64,000 bases of DNA from Chitinophaga sp. sic0106 (lineage in GTDB: Bacteria; Bacteroidota; Bacteroidia; Chitinophagales; Chitinophagaceae). Below are positions 52,203 to 60,408 of this stretch, one piece after another. The position numbers and the translations under genes are program-made. Numbering within the stretch: the stretch's first letter is position 1; the number at the start of each line of letters is the position of its first letter. The DNA is taken from positions 124,001 to 188,000 of the forward strand of contig NZ_JAHUWJ010000010.1 of the NCBI RefSeq assembly GCF_019219075.1, in the 5' to 3' direction. The notes below the pieces were generated by a model, which saw only the letters and a list, made by a program, of their open reading frames with translations, made no database searches and was not told the DNA's origin.

Positions 52203-54821
52203 TTAATTTACGCTACCAGTCCACTTTATTGTACCCAACCCGGGATCACTCCATTTTTTGCTTACTACCTCCCTCGGCTCAAGAATCACCTTCACATGCC
52301 TAACACCCTCCTCCTGCACAGCTTTATCCAACTCAGGGATATTCGCATGCAATTCCTGTACAAGTTCATTCTGACCCGGTTTATAGCCTTTACTGTGGGT
52401 AGTCAGGCAGCCAATACTCCCAATCGGCCAGCCTCCGTGAATGGCGATGCCACTACGCTCTCCATTCGGTCCTTTAATGATAGCATTTCCCGGTCCTGGT
52501 GTATCGGATATGTACATATTATACTTCTGTCCGTCTATTCCTCTGTTCAGAAAATATTCTCCTGGCGGACATTCATTCATGTATCCATAGCGCTCAGATG
52601 AATGCTCTCCATAGTCTTCACCGTGACCATCGCGGGTTAGGAAAGTAATGTAATCAGGGGCTGGTAAAGCATGCTGCGCTGCCAGCTTTTTATATACAGG
52701 AATCGACATCCGGCGATAAACACTAGATTGATAAACCGGCCAGGTTTGACCGCCTGGCTGACCTTTCCCTCCTTTCGCCCACCCATTTCTCCCCATTCCC
52801 TCCGCCTTCCCACTCACTACCACCACCGTATCCGTCACTGGTTCCTGCCATTTGCGCTGGTTGTAATGTTGACATGCCTTTACTCCTAACGCCAGTACTG
52901 CCTCCCGGAAAAAACGCTTCCTTTCCACAATATTATCCAGGGCGGCGTTGATAGGTCTGCTAACGCTTTCCACGGCATATTCATCCGCAAATTCAGCGCG
53001 AAGGAAGAGGCTATGCGAGCGCCAGTAGATCATAGCAGCTGCCATGGCGTCCACAGGCTTGTCGGAAACATGCTCCGGCTGCGCCTCCCAGTCTACCCGG
53101 CGATCGGGTATCCATTTATTAAACAGCCGGCTGGCTTCCTTGTAGTTACCCCGGCCGGTCAACTGAATAAAGCCGCGACCTTTAAAGCGGTATCCATCTT
53201 TGCTGTCATAGTCGCCGTTACCATTAATTTTTGCGTATGCCCAGTTGGCGATGTGTTGCTGGTTTTCGGCCGATACCGGCACATCGCTGATTTCGGAACG
53301 CCCCCACTGTCCGGCGTTTATGCGACCCTGCCCCTGCTTGAAACGCCGGAATTTCTTTAACAGCACCGAGGCTTTGTAATTAAAATTTTCTTCGAGGGTG
53401 CTGAAACGTGTTTCTGTAACCAGTTGGGCAAGGAAGTGCGCCTTGCGGCAACAGGTGTCCAGGCGGAACTCATGGCGGTATTGATTCAGGAAGGGAAGGG
53501 CCTCCCGGATGATGCGATCGTCTTTTAAGAATGGGGTTCCACGTGCATCTACAGACATTTGCCGGATTTGCGCCATGGTGACGGGCTCCCCACAGGCCGT
53601 GCAAGCGGACTTCTTATAGTTTTTATTTTCAGTACCAATCATTGCGTGACTTACACGCCGCTTTGCCAGCGGGGCTATCACCGGAAATGCGCTCACCGTT
53701 TGCCACCAACTACACCAGCTATCCGTTTTTATGGCGGCGTAAAATCGCTGTACACGCTCTTCATAGTCTTGCTCCCACGCCTTTTCAATGGTGAAATCGA
53801 ACTGTATATAGCCATGTTCATTTACCTCGAAAGTATTGCTGTACATCACGGAATCTAACTGTTCCAAGTCATGTCCGTTCTTTCTCTCCAGGCGTTTTAT
53901 TTGCACATCAATTTTCTGCCGACACATATTTTGCGCTACAATCCGGCAGGAGAGCGTATCCCCATACCTTGCGGTAATCACGGGGTTATTATCCCGGGTG
54001 AATTTCACTTCACGGATTTTAGGTGCATCGCGAAAGAGGAGCGGGCGGGTAGGGTGCAGCGAGCGTAACTTCTTAATGGGTGCATTATCACTATGGATGC
54101 GTGCATAAATCAGATCTCCATCTTTCAGCCGGGCATCCCTGCGCGCAGCCCGGAATGGAACCAGGATTTCCCCATTCACCACCGTATAGGCAGTGGCAGC
54201 AGCCAGTGTTTGCAGTTGCCGCCGGTTGTTATCCGTGGCGATGATTTCTATTTCAAGTACCAGGCCTTCCGCATCGTCCAGCAGGAGGTGGAGGTAAGAA
54301 ATTTCCTGCCAGCCGGTTACCACTTTCAACTGCTGGCTGTTGTTCTCCCAGCGGGCGCCACGCAAAGCGGGTGCACTTTCTTCCACTGCCACGGCTGTTT
54401 CAGCAGGCACTGGTTGTTGAGTTACCTGAGGTACATCATTCGTTATCAACTCACCTATGCCTCCCGGCAGTTGCCCATGCTGCATAATACTGATCTTACC
54501 TCCCCGGCTACACGTAGCACTGCTTTTTTCTGTAAGCGGATGTGCGTTACCTGGCAGGAAAATATTATCATATGGATCTTTCCAATGCAGCATTGGTGTG
54601 CAGGGAGTGGGATTTTTAGGGTCCGGAATTTTACAGAGTTTGAAATTAAGTGCACCGATATGGATGCCTGCGGTAGTTGCCACCGGCTTACCACTACTGC
54701 TTTGCAAAAAAACTTTTGTTTTTCCCGGTACCTGCAAGGTCACTGGTGCGGGGTTCAATGCTTGCGAGCAGGTGCATAATGCACCTTCGCACACGAGGTG
54801 TAATGGTTGGTTAACAGACAT
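52203..54821 (-). CDS. Multidomain T6SS effector: DUF4280 + GH19-type hydrolase + L,D-transpeptidase-like motif
   Basis: 872 residues. Residues 1-118 match DUF4280, a PAAR-like tip domain (Cys-rich start EGALCTCSQA, LHWKDPYDNIFLP, CSRGGKISIMQHG). About 150-400 is a beta-rich linker. Residues 407-455 contain CTACGEPVTMAQIRQM. About 455-650 is GH19-like: AHFLAQLVTETRFSTLEENF puts a Glu at 470 and Glu478/479 in catalytic-type positions, followed by YRFKGRGFIQLTGRGNY. About 720-810 ends in IAIHGGWPIGSIGC, with His795, Ser802 and Cys805 arranged as in YkuD/Tlde1-type L,D-transpeptidases. Delivered with VgrG and TssD, it would attack glycan strands and peptide links of rival peptidoglycan. Domain calls are by motif; activities are inferred. 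Confidence 0.8.
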   Translation of the reverse strand: MSVNQPLHLVCEGALCTCSQALNPAPVTLQVPGKTKVFLQSSSGKPVATTAGIHIGALNFKLCKIPDPKNPTPCTPMLHWKDPYDNIFLPGNAHPLTEKSSATCSRGGKISIMQHGQLPGGIGELITNDVPQVTQQPVPAETAVAVEESAPALRGARWENNSQQLKVVTGWQEISYLHLLLDDAEGLVLEIEIIATDNNRRQLQTLAAATAYTVVNGEILVPFRAARRDARLKDGDLIYARIHSDNAPIKKLRSLHPTRPLLFRDAPKIREVKFTRDNNPVITARYGDTLSCRIVAQNMCRQKIDVQIKRLERKNGHDLEQLDSVMYSNTFEVNEHGYIQFDFTIEKAWEQDYEERVQRFYAAIKTDSWCSWWQTVSAFPVIAPLAKRRVSHAMIGTENKNYKKSACTACGEPVTMAQIRQMSVDARGTPFLKDDRIIREALPFLNQYRHEFRLDTCCRKAHFLAQLVTETRFSTLEENFNYKASVLLKKFRRFKQGQGRINAGQWGRSEISDVPVSAENQQHIANWAYAKINGNGDYDSKDGYRFKGRGFIQLTGRGNYKEASRLFNKWIPDRRVDWEAQPEHVSDKPVDAMAAAMIYWRSHSLFLRAEFADEYAVESVSRPINAALDNIVERKRFFREAVLALGVKACQHYNQRKWQEPVTDTVVVVSGKAEGMGRNGWAKGGKGQPGGQTWPVYQSSVYRRMSIPVYKKLAAQHALPAPDYITFLTRDGHGEDYGEHSSERYGYMNECPPGEYFLNRGIDGQKYNMYISDTPGPGNAIIKGPNGERSGIAIHGGWPIGSIGCLTTHSKGYKPGQNELVQELHANIPELDKAVQEEGVRHVKVILEPREVVSKKWSDPGLGTIKWTGSVN

Positions 54822-54850
54822 GACATTGCTTTTTATGGGTTAGCAAATCA

Positions 54851-56572
54851 TCAGAACATTCTTATTTTTTCTTCACTTTTAATATCCAGTGTTTGCGCTG
54901 CGTGCAGCTCCAGGTCGCCTTTGAGGCTATGAACCTGTATTTCATCGGCTTTACCTTTCCAGTTGGTTGCCAGCAACGATAGTTCCTTATCCGCAACCAT
55001 CTCAATATTTTTCGCGGACAGTAGCGCACTTTCATTAGCATGCTGATAAACATTTCCGGCGGCTGCAAGGGAAATATCCCTGCCGGCATGCAGGGCAATA
55101 CTCTCTTTGGCATAAAGCTGGAGATTATTGGCTTTTAGCTGTAGTTGCTCCGGCGCTTCTACCAGCACGCTCCTTGCGGCAGTATCCAACTGTATGATAT
55201 TACCGGCTTTATCTTTTATTGTAATCACTTCGTTGCCTGCTGTATCATCCAGGCTGATGGTATGCCCTGAGCGTGTAGCCACCACCTTTAGGTTATTTCC
55301 TGCTGTACCCCAGTCCGGCTTAGCTTTCCCATGATAGCAGGTGCCCGTCACATAAGGATGTTCCGGATGCTGCTCTACGAAAGCTATACTTACTTCCTCT
55401 CCCTTTTCCGGCAGAAAGAAGAAGCCTTTATGACCACCGGCATGGGGCTGTAGCATCGGTATCCATGGAGTGCTGCCCTGTTGCCAATGCAACCGCACCT
55501 TTACCCTGCCCAGGTGTTCCGGGTCATCATTATCTACTACCACAGCAGATTGCGGGCTGCAACAGGGTATGCGAGGTTCATCATAAAATTTCAACGGGGG
55601 ACAATCGGGCAGGCCCGTCAGCTGGTTTTTATAATTACCTGTGGCATCAGCTGTATGTATAATGCGACTCACCAAAAACGTACCGTGCCCGCGCTTCAGC
55701 GGCTGCTCCTCCCTGACGGTAACCAGATCACCGGGCCGGATGCCCGGCTCCGTACTTTCGGCATACCATTGCAAAGCGGCTTGCCGCTGCTGAATGATAG
55801 CGGCAGCACTACGCAACGCACCGTCATACCCTGCATACCTGTTTCCTTTATTTGGCGGCAACTGGTTGATGGCCGCCTCGATAATCGGATCATGGTATCG
55901 CTCCGCTTTTGCAGGTAAAGATTTCACCGAGCCCTGCTCCCTCTCATACCACGAGTAGGTAGGCACTACCGGTGGTATACCAGCCTGAATACTGAATCGC
56001 TGTAACTCCTGCCGGTAGCGCAATGTAATCTTCGCGGGTGAATATTTTCCGAACACCAGCCGGGAGCCGTTGTAAAAAAACCATTCGCCGTAAACCGCTG
56101 CCAGCCTGCGCAGAAACGCATAATCGGTTTCTTCATACTGCACATGATAGGACAGCGCGGCTTGCCGCTCCGGCTGAATGAGCATATTTGATAAGCGGGT
56201 AGGCATGCTTTCTACCAGCTGCGTTAGTGTTTTATCTTCGAAAGAACGGAGTTGTGGCGCGATATCCATTTTTGCATCAGGACTCTTTCCCCTCAGCAGA
56301 CAATAGCCAAACTCCCGCCCTTCATGGCAACCGGTTTCCACAGCTGTAATATAGCCGTTGAAGGTAGTATTCCCCAGCTGGATCTGTAGCTCCTTGCCCA
56401 GGAACCGCTGCACTACCTGCTGTACACTACTTCCTGCCGCCAGCAGAAAATCATCACCCAGCTGCACCTCAAATTCGTGCGGTGCGTAAATAGATTGTGT
56501 TAATCGGAGGGCATGCCAATGCCTGTACTTTTTACCATTTATTGAAATGGTAATCCTCGTTGTTTCCGACAT
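54851..56572 (-). CDS. vgrG: T6SS tip protein VgrG
   Basis: 573 residues. N-terminal gp27-like body (ITISINGKKYRHWHALRLTQ, FNGYITAVETGCHEGREFGY), an OB-fold gp5-like segment around DDPEHLGRVKVRLHWQQG and FFFLPEKGEEVSIAFVEQHP (about 345-410), then a C-terminal beta-helix of short repeats (LQLKANNLQLYAKESIAL, ISLAAAGNVYQHANESALL). The C-terminus has no extra enzymatic domain, so cargo is on the next gene, 29 bases downstream, which brings the PAAR-like domain. Confidence 0.92.
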   Translation of the reverse strand: MSETTRITISINGKKYRHWHALRLTQSIYAPHEFEVQLGDDFLLAAGSSVQQVVQRFLGKELQIQLGNTTFNGYITAVETGCHEGREFGYCLLRGKSPDAKMDIAPQLRSFEDKTLTQLVESMPTRLSNMLIQPERQAALSYHVQYEETDYAFLRRLAAVYGEWFFYNGSRLVFGKYSPAKITLRYRQELQRFSIQAGIPPVVPTYSWYEREQGSVKSLPAKAERYHDPIIEAAINQLPPNKGNRYAGYDGALRSAAAIIQQRQAALQWYAESTEPGIRPGDLVTVREEQPLKRGHGTFLVSRIIHTADATGNYKNQLTGLPDCPPLKFYDEPRIPCCSPQSAVVVDNDDPEHLGRVKVRLHWQQGSTPWIPMLQPHAGGHKGFFFLPEKGEEVSIAFVEQHPEHPYVTGTCYHGKAKPDWGTAGNNLKVVATRSGHTISLDDTAGNEVITIKDKAGNIIQLDTAARSVLVEAPEQLQLKANNLQLYAKESIALHAGRDISLAAAGNVYQHANESALLSAKNIEMVADKELSLLATNWKGKADEIQVHSLKGDLELHAAQTLDIKSEEKIRMF

Positions 56573-56581
56573 GAGTGAAAG

Positions 56582-56971
56582 TTATTTAGTCCAGAAATGC
56601 TCGTATTCACTACTGTTGAGCGACATCTTACGGGCCGACAACAGCAACCGTATCTGCATAGGCTCCTCACCGGCAGCATTAAAATACTCGGTATATCCGG
56701 TGCAATAAGTATCCGAAAATTGCAGCTCCTTTAACCGCGACACTGCATCTCTCCTGTAAAAAATAATACTCCCGTTGCGTGTAGCCGTATCGGTAATCAT
56801 CCAGTCGAACAAATTGGTATCGGCAGTGGATTCCACCAATAACTCAATCGTTCCTCCGTTAGGACGTGATATGGGCTTACCGCAGGTATCTGTAGGTTGT
56901 GAAAAAGAAAACCGGCATTCGAGCACATTCAGTTCGTAGCCTTCGATTTTACAGCGGGCTTTAAAAGACAT
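56582..56971 (-). CDS. tssD: T6SS tube protein TssD (Hcp-like)
   Basis: 129 residues from ATG 56971 (MSFKARCKIEG). Bacteroidota TssD features: KARCKIEGYELNVLECRFSF, then QPTDTCGKPISRPNGGTIEL and IIFYRRDAVSRLKELQFSDT, all from the Hcp-type barrel. The longer start at 56989 adds only six residues. It is ten bases upstream of vgrG. Structural genes of the secretion machine are absent from the window, so this is an orphan tube-tip-effector module that would depend on a T6SS elsewhere. Confidence 0.9.
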   Translation of the reverse strand: MSFKARCKIEGYELNVLECRFSFSQPTDTCGKPISRPNGGTIELLVESTADTNLFDWMITDTATRNGSIIFYRRDAVSRLKELQFSDTYCTGYTEYFNAAGEEPMQIRLLLSARKMSLNSSEYEHFWTK

Positions 56972-56982
56972 GGTGAACAAGT

Positions 56983-57012
56983 TTAACAAACATGGATCTG
57001 GTTAACAAACAT
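56983..57012 (-). promoter_or_regulatory. Direct repeat in the tssD leader
   Basis: TTAACAAACAT occurs at 56983-56993 and again at 57002-57012 (plus-strand reading), 19 bases apart or about two helical turns, just upstream of the tssD start. A protein-binding site is possible, for example for the adjacent LuxR-type regulator. Confidence 0.4.
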
Positions 57013-57070
57013 TCGTCATCCATATAAACAGGATCACAAACTATAATGAAATTACAGCTTTTGTTTTAAA

Positions 57071-57078
57071 CAAAAATA
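57071..57078 (-). promoter_or_regulatory. Candidate -7 box for tssD
   Basis: TATTTTTG on the reverse strand fits TAnnTTTG; 19 bases further up is TTTT, a 3/4 match to the -33 box. It would give a leader of about 90 bases carrying the direct repeat. Confidence 0.4.
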
Positions 57079-57101
57079 AATTCAGAAAATATTTTTTAAA
57101 A

Positions 57102-57827
57102 TCAGATAAGATCGAATGCCTGCGCGAATTTGGTAAGATCGTAGGACGACTCCGCATTAATTTTTGATTTGATATTCCGCCGGTGCGTTACCACCGTTTT
57201 CTCTGAAATATGCAGCTCCCTGGCCATTTCCCCGGCACTGTAGCCCAACGCTGTGAGTCGCAATATCTCCTTTTCTCTTTTGGTAAGCTCCGCAAATATG
57301 TGCTGATGCTGCCTCAGGAACTGATTCTCCTTCAGCAACCGTTTTAATTTACTGGTCACATGATGCAACGGATCTATCGGAATAGCACAGGTCACCAGAT
57401 GGGTAGGTATCCCATCAGCATCCCGGCACAATACCCTGGTAGTACTCAAATGCCACTCCCAGTCGTCTTTTCCGGCCAGCCGCACCTGTTGAAAAAATGA
57501 AATTTCCTTTGCCTCCGCTTCCGGGGCATTGATCAGTTCCATGATCCTGGGAAGATAATCCTCCACATCCTGCGGGTTAAAACAGCGGTTATAATACTCC
57601 TGACCCATCCCCTTAATCTCCTCCAATGTATAACCGAGCTCCCGACAACCTCTGGCCGACATATGCACCACACCTCCATCCGGAAAGCTATGCACAATCA
57701 ATACAGCAGGCAGTTCATCTTCAATAGTTTGTAATGCTCTTAATTTCTCTTCCAGCGTTACTCCTGACATGTTGGCCACGTGTTCTATACGTTCATTTAC
57801 TAATAAGACAAAGCGGGAAAAAAACAA
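57102..57827 (-). CDS. PAS-LuxR transcriptional regulator
   Basis: 241 residues. A PAS-like sensor (about 30-140: LPAVLIVHSFPDGGVVHMSA, ELGYTLEEIKGMGQEYY, DWEWHLSTTRVLCRD) and a C-terminal LuxR helix-turn-helix (about 180-236: LTKREKEILRLTALGYSAGE, then ELHISEKTVVTHRRNIKSK). The start could also be ATG 57770 (MSGVTLEEKLRALQ), which begins closer to the PAS domain. It stands directly upstream of tssD on the same strand, with 130 bases between, and is a natural candidate to control the module. Confidence 0.9.
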   Translation of the reverse strand: MFFSRFVLLVNERIEHVANMSGVTLEEKLRALQTIEDELPAVLIVHSFPDGGVVHMSARGCRELGYTLEEIKGMGQEYYNRCFNPQDVEDYLPRIMELINAPEAEAKEISFFQQVRLAGKDDWEWHLSTTRVLCRDADGIPTHLVTCAIPIDPLHHVTSKLKRLLKENQFLRQHQHIFAELTKREKEILRLTALGYSAGEMARELHISEKTVVTHRRNIKSKINAESSYDLTKFAQAFDLI

Positions 57828-57941
57828 TAGTGAAGCCCATCTTTAGCAACACTCACATTCCGGGACAGATGGCTGAAGGCTTTTCGCGTTGGTTGATTTT
57901 ATTAACTTGCTGCAAATGTAATGGAAATTTATAAAAACAGT

Positions 57942-57973
57942 TTTGGGTCTCTTCCTGAAGAAGGAGACCCAAA
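57942..57973. terminator. Hairpin in the regulator leader
   Basis: TTTGGGTCTC (57942-57951) pairs with GAGACCCAAA (57964-57973). If the 58061 box is the promoter, this lies in the 5' leader of the LuxR gene and could attenuate it; otherwise a stray terminator. Confidence 0.4.
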
Positions 57974-58060
57974 TTTGGGGGTAACTGACCTCATGGGTCA
58001 TCTTAACTATTAAGGATAATGACTCTTATAATTAGTTTGAATAGTTGTAATTGATTCCTG

Positions 58061-58068
58061 CAAAAGTA
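58061..58068 (-). promoter_or_regulatory. Candidate -7 box for the LuxR-type gene
   Basis: TACTTTTG fits TAnnTTTG on the reverse strand. The expected -33 position (58088-58091) reads TTTT and falls inside the 24-base palindrome. Confidence 0.4.
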
Positions 58069-58087
58069 GACCAACGCAACATTACAT

Positions 58088-58111
58088 AAAATACCTACAT
58101 GTAGGTATTTT
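58088..58111. promoter_or_regulatory. Perfect 24-base palindrome, candidate operator
   Basis: Core ACCTACATGTAGGT flanked symmetrically by AAAAT and ATTTT; all 12 base pairs match. It lies between the divergent LuxR gene and serine hydrolase gene, overlapping the -33 position of the candidate LuxR promoter. The symmetry fits a dimeric regulator site. Confidence 0.55.
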
Positions 58112-58229
58112 TCAATGTGATACACCGCCTTACAACGCTATTCTTTTCTTGTTATGTCGCATTTACCATAGCAATTCTGAAAAAATTATCCCCGGCATTA
58201 TTTATCTTCCCCCCTGATAAACTTCCACT

Positions 58230-59516
58230 ATGAAACACGTTTTATTTACACTCCTGCTGCTGCCGGTATTGCATTCCCATGCCCAGCAACTGACTCCCGC
58301 GCCGCCGGAAGCGGCTAATATGTCCGCCAGCCGGCTTACCCGTATCGACTCCTTTATCAACAGCTATATCAACCAGGGCTTTGTAAACGGGGCTGCGGCC
58401 ATGGTGATACGTGATGGCAAAATCGTTTATAACAAAGCGTTTGGTTACAGCGATATGGAAAAAAAGATCCCGGAGAAAACAGATAACATTTTCCGGATCG
58501 CATCACAAACGAAAGCCATTACCAGCGTGGCAGCCATGATCCTTTACGAAGAAGGCAAATTCCAGCTGGATGATCCGGTGTCGAAATATATTCCTGAATT
58601 CATCCAGCCGCATGTAATTCAATCCTATAATCCAGCAGATACGACCTTTAAAACGGTACCGGCTACACGCGAAATCACCATTCGCGACCTCTTTACCCAT
58701 ACCAGCGGCATCGGCTACGCCCAGATTGGCGGGGCTATGGAAACGGCGATGTACGCCAAAGCAGGTGTTATCGCAGGTATCGGAGTAAATAATATGTTGC
58801 TGGCAGATAAAATGAAAGCCCTGGGCAAACTTCCCCTGCTGCATAATCCGGGCGAAAAATGGACCTATGGCATGGGCGTAGATGTGCTCGGCTACCTGGT
58901 AGAAGTCCTGTCTGGCAAGAGCCTTGACCAGTTTATGCGGGAACGGATTTTTGAACCGCTTGGCATGAAAGATACCTGGTTCTACCTCCCGGCCGGTAAA
59001 CAGGCAAGGCTGGTACCCCTGTATTCGGAAGACAAACAGACCCACCAGCTCCGCAGAACCAGCAACAGCATTATGTTGAATGGTACTGAGCTGTATGCCG
59101 ACTATCCTAAATTTAAAGGCACCTACTTTTCCGGTGGCGGAGGATTATCGTCTACCACCTACGACTACGCCATCTTCCTGCAAATGATGCTCAACGGTGG
59201 CACCTATAACGGGGTGCGCATCCTGAGCCGCAACAGCGTCCGGATCATGACCATGAACCAGACCGGCAAATTGCAGATAGGCTGGGAAAAGTATAATAAT
59301 TTCGGATTGGGCTTTAAGATTACAAATGAAGAAGGAAGCGCGGTTTCACTAATGCCCGCCGGCTCCTTTCAATGGGGAGGAATGTTTGCCACTACCTATT
59401 GGGCAGATCCTAAGGAAAAGATCGTGGCACTGATCTATACAAACATATGGCCCACTTCACACGGGGCTATGTTCGATATACTGAAAAACCTGGTATACCA
59501 GGCTATTAATGATTAA
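58230..59516 (+). CDS. Serine hydrolase, beta-lactamase family
   Basis: 428 residues with a signal peptide (VLFTLLLLPVLHSHAQ). SxxK is SQTK in FRIASQTKAITSV (about 92-95); YGMGVDVLGY is the second motif; the C-terminal box may be in FQWGGMFATTYW. Family includes esterases, D-aminopeptidases and penicillin-binding-like proteins. Its stop overlaps that of the convergent redoxin gene by four bases. Third member of this family in the window. Confidence 0.91.
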   Translation: MKHVLFTLLLLPVLHSHAQQLTPAPPEAANMSASRLTRIDSFINSYINQGFVNGAAAMVIRDGKIVYNKAFGYSDMEKKIPEKTDNIFRIASQTKAITSVAAMILYEEGKFQLDDPVSKYIPEFIQPHVIQSYNPADTTFKTVPATREITIRDLFTHTSGIGYAQIGGAMETAMYAKAGVIAGIGVNNMLLADKMKALGKLPLLHNPGEKWTYGMGVDVLGYLVEVLSGKSLDQFMRERIFEPLGMKDTWFYLPAGKQARLVPLYSEDKQTHQLRRTSNSIMLNGTELYADYPKFKGTYFSGGGGLSSTTYDYAIFLQMMLNGGTYNGVRILSRNSVRIMTMNQTGKLQIGWEKYNNFGLGFKITNEEGSAVSLMPAGSFQWGGMFATTYWADPKEKIVALIYTNIWPTSHGAMFDILKNLVYQAIND

Positions 59517-60121
59517 GCAGTGATCGCAGTACGGTTTTCAATTGCAGCCAGCAACGCTGCTGGTTGCAGTTGATGCTCCAGGTATTTGTCGGCAAATGCA
59601 AAGCGGATTTCCAGGGCAGGAGTAATAATATATACCGCAGGTACCGGCACATCCTCATTAACACCTGCAACAAAGCCCCAGATAGGGTCTGACTTCTTAT
59701 AGATACCTGCTTTCTTAGCAATCGCAAAATCCCGGTCGTATACTACATCAAAAGGGATTTCCTGCCTGTTTACCGCCTCAAATTGTTTGCGGCCCTCACT
59801 GGATATCAGTAACAGCTTTGCACCAGCCGCTTCTATAGCAGGATGCAGCGCTATTACCTGGTCCAGTAGGTCATCTGCGTATCCGTTCCAGTGGATGGAA
59901 TAGAATACTACTACCAGCGGCTGCGCCGTCAATGTGTGAATACTCGCCCCCTGTGTTAACAAACCAGCGTCTTTAATCACCTGGTCTGCCTCGAGGTAAA
60001 ATTCAGGAAACTGTTGTCCCGCACCCAGTGGCGCTATCTTCTCCCTATGATATCCTGTTTTTGGAAAATTCTCTGGCACAGGCTGCTGCAGGTAATCGGC
60101 GTAACGGTAAAGTGTGGACAT
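59513..60121 (-). CDS. Peroxiredoxin-like protein lacking the catalytic cysteine
   Basis: 202 residues with the overall AhpC/TSA thioredoxin fold: QPLVVVFYSIHWNGYADDLL at the usual active-site position, then AGAKLLLISSEG, and PFDVVYDRDFAIAKKAGIY and VPAVYIITPALEIRFAF later. In family members the first stretch reads like GWCPYC; here it is HWNGYA, so the peroxidatic Cys is absent and no other Cys is present in the protein. It is unlikely to be a classical peroxidase. Confidence 0.8.
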   Translation of the reverse strand: MSTLYRYADYLQQPVPENFPKTGYHREKIAPLGAGQQFPEFYLEADQVIKDAGLLTQGASIHTLTAQPLVVVFYSIHWNGYADDLLDQVIALHPAIEAAGAKLLLISSEGRKQFEAVNRQEIPFDVVYDRDFAIAKKAGIYKKSDPIWGFVAGVNEDVPVPAVYIITPALEIRFAFADKYLEHQLQPAALLAAIENRTAITA

Positions 60122-60408
60122 CTCCTGAAAATTTTATCGGTTGGTAAATGGTTGGACAGCGTTTTATGGCTATCGTGAAACAAATATACGGGGATTATTT
60201 TAATTTCCTACTAATCCTATAGACTAATAGAGTTAATAATTCACAACCCATTGAGTTTCTAATATATGGGGAGAGAAAAAAATCTGCATTTCGTCAAATT
60301 CTGGCGGCAGATGGTCAATATCTCCCGGAAAAAACACCCGGAACGAGGTACGTTTGCAGGAAAATGCTTCCGGTAACCCTCAAAAAATAATTGCTTATCT
60401 TGATAGAG

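Larger units (their letters stand above)
57828..58229. other. Gap between divergent regulator and serine hydrolase
   Basis: 402 bases without a supported gene. It holds a 10-base-stem hairpin (57942-57973), a candidate reverse-strand -7 box (TACTTTTG, 58061-58068) and a perfect 24-base palindrome (58088-58111). Nothing else recognised. Confidence 0.6.

Noticed and set aside
57865..58001. Short reverse frames upstream of the LuxR-type gene
   Set aside because: One runs through a hairpin and ends in ECECC without any family match; likely chance.
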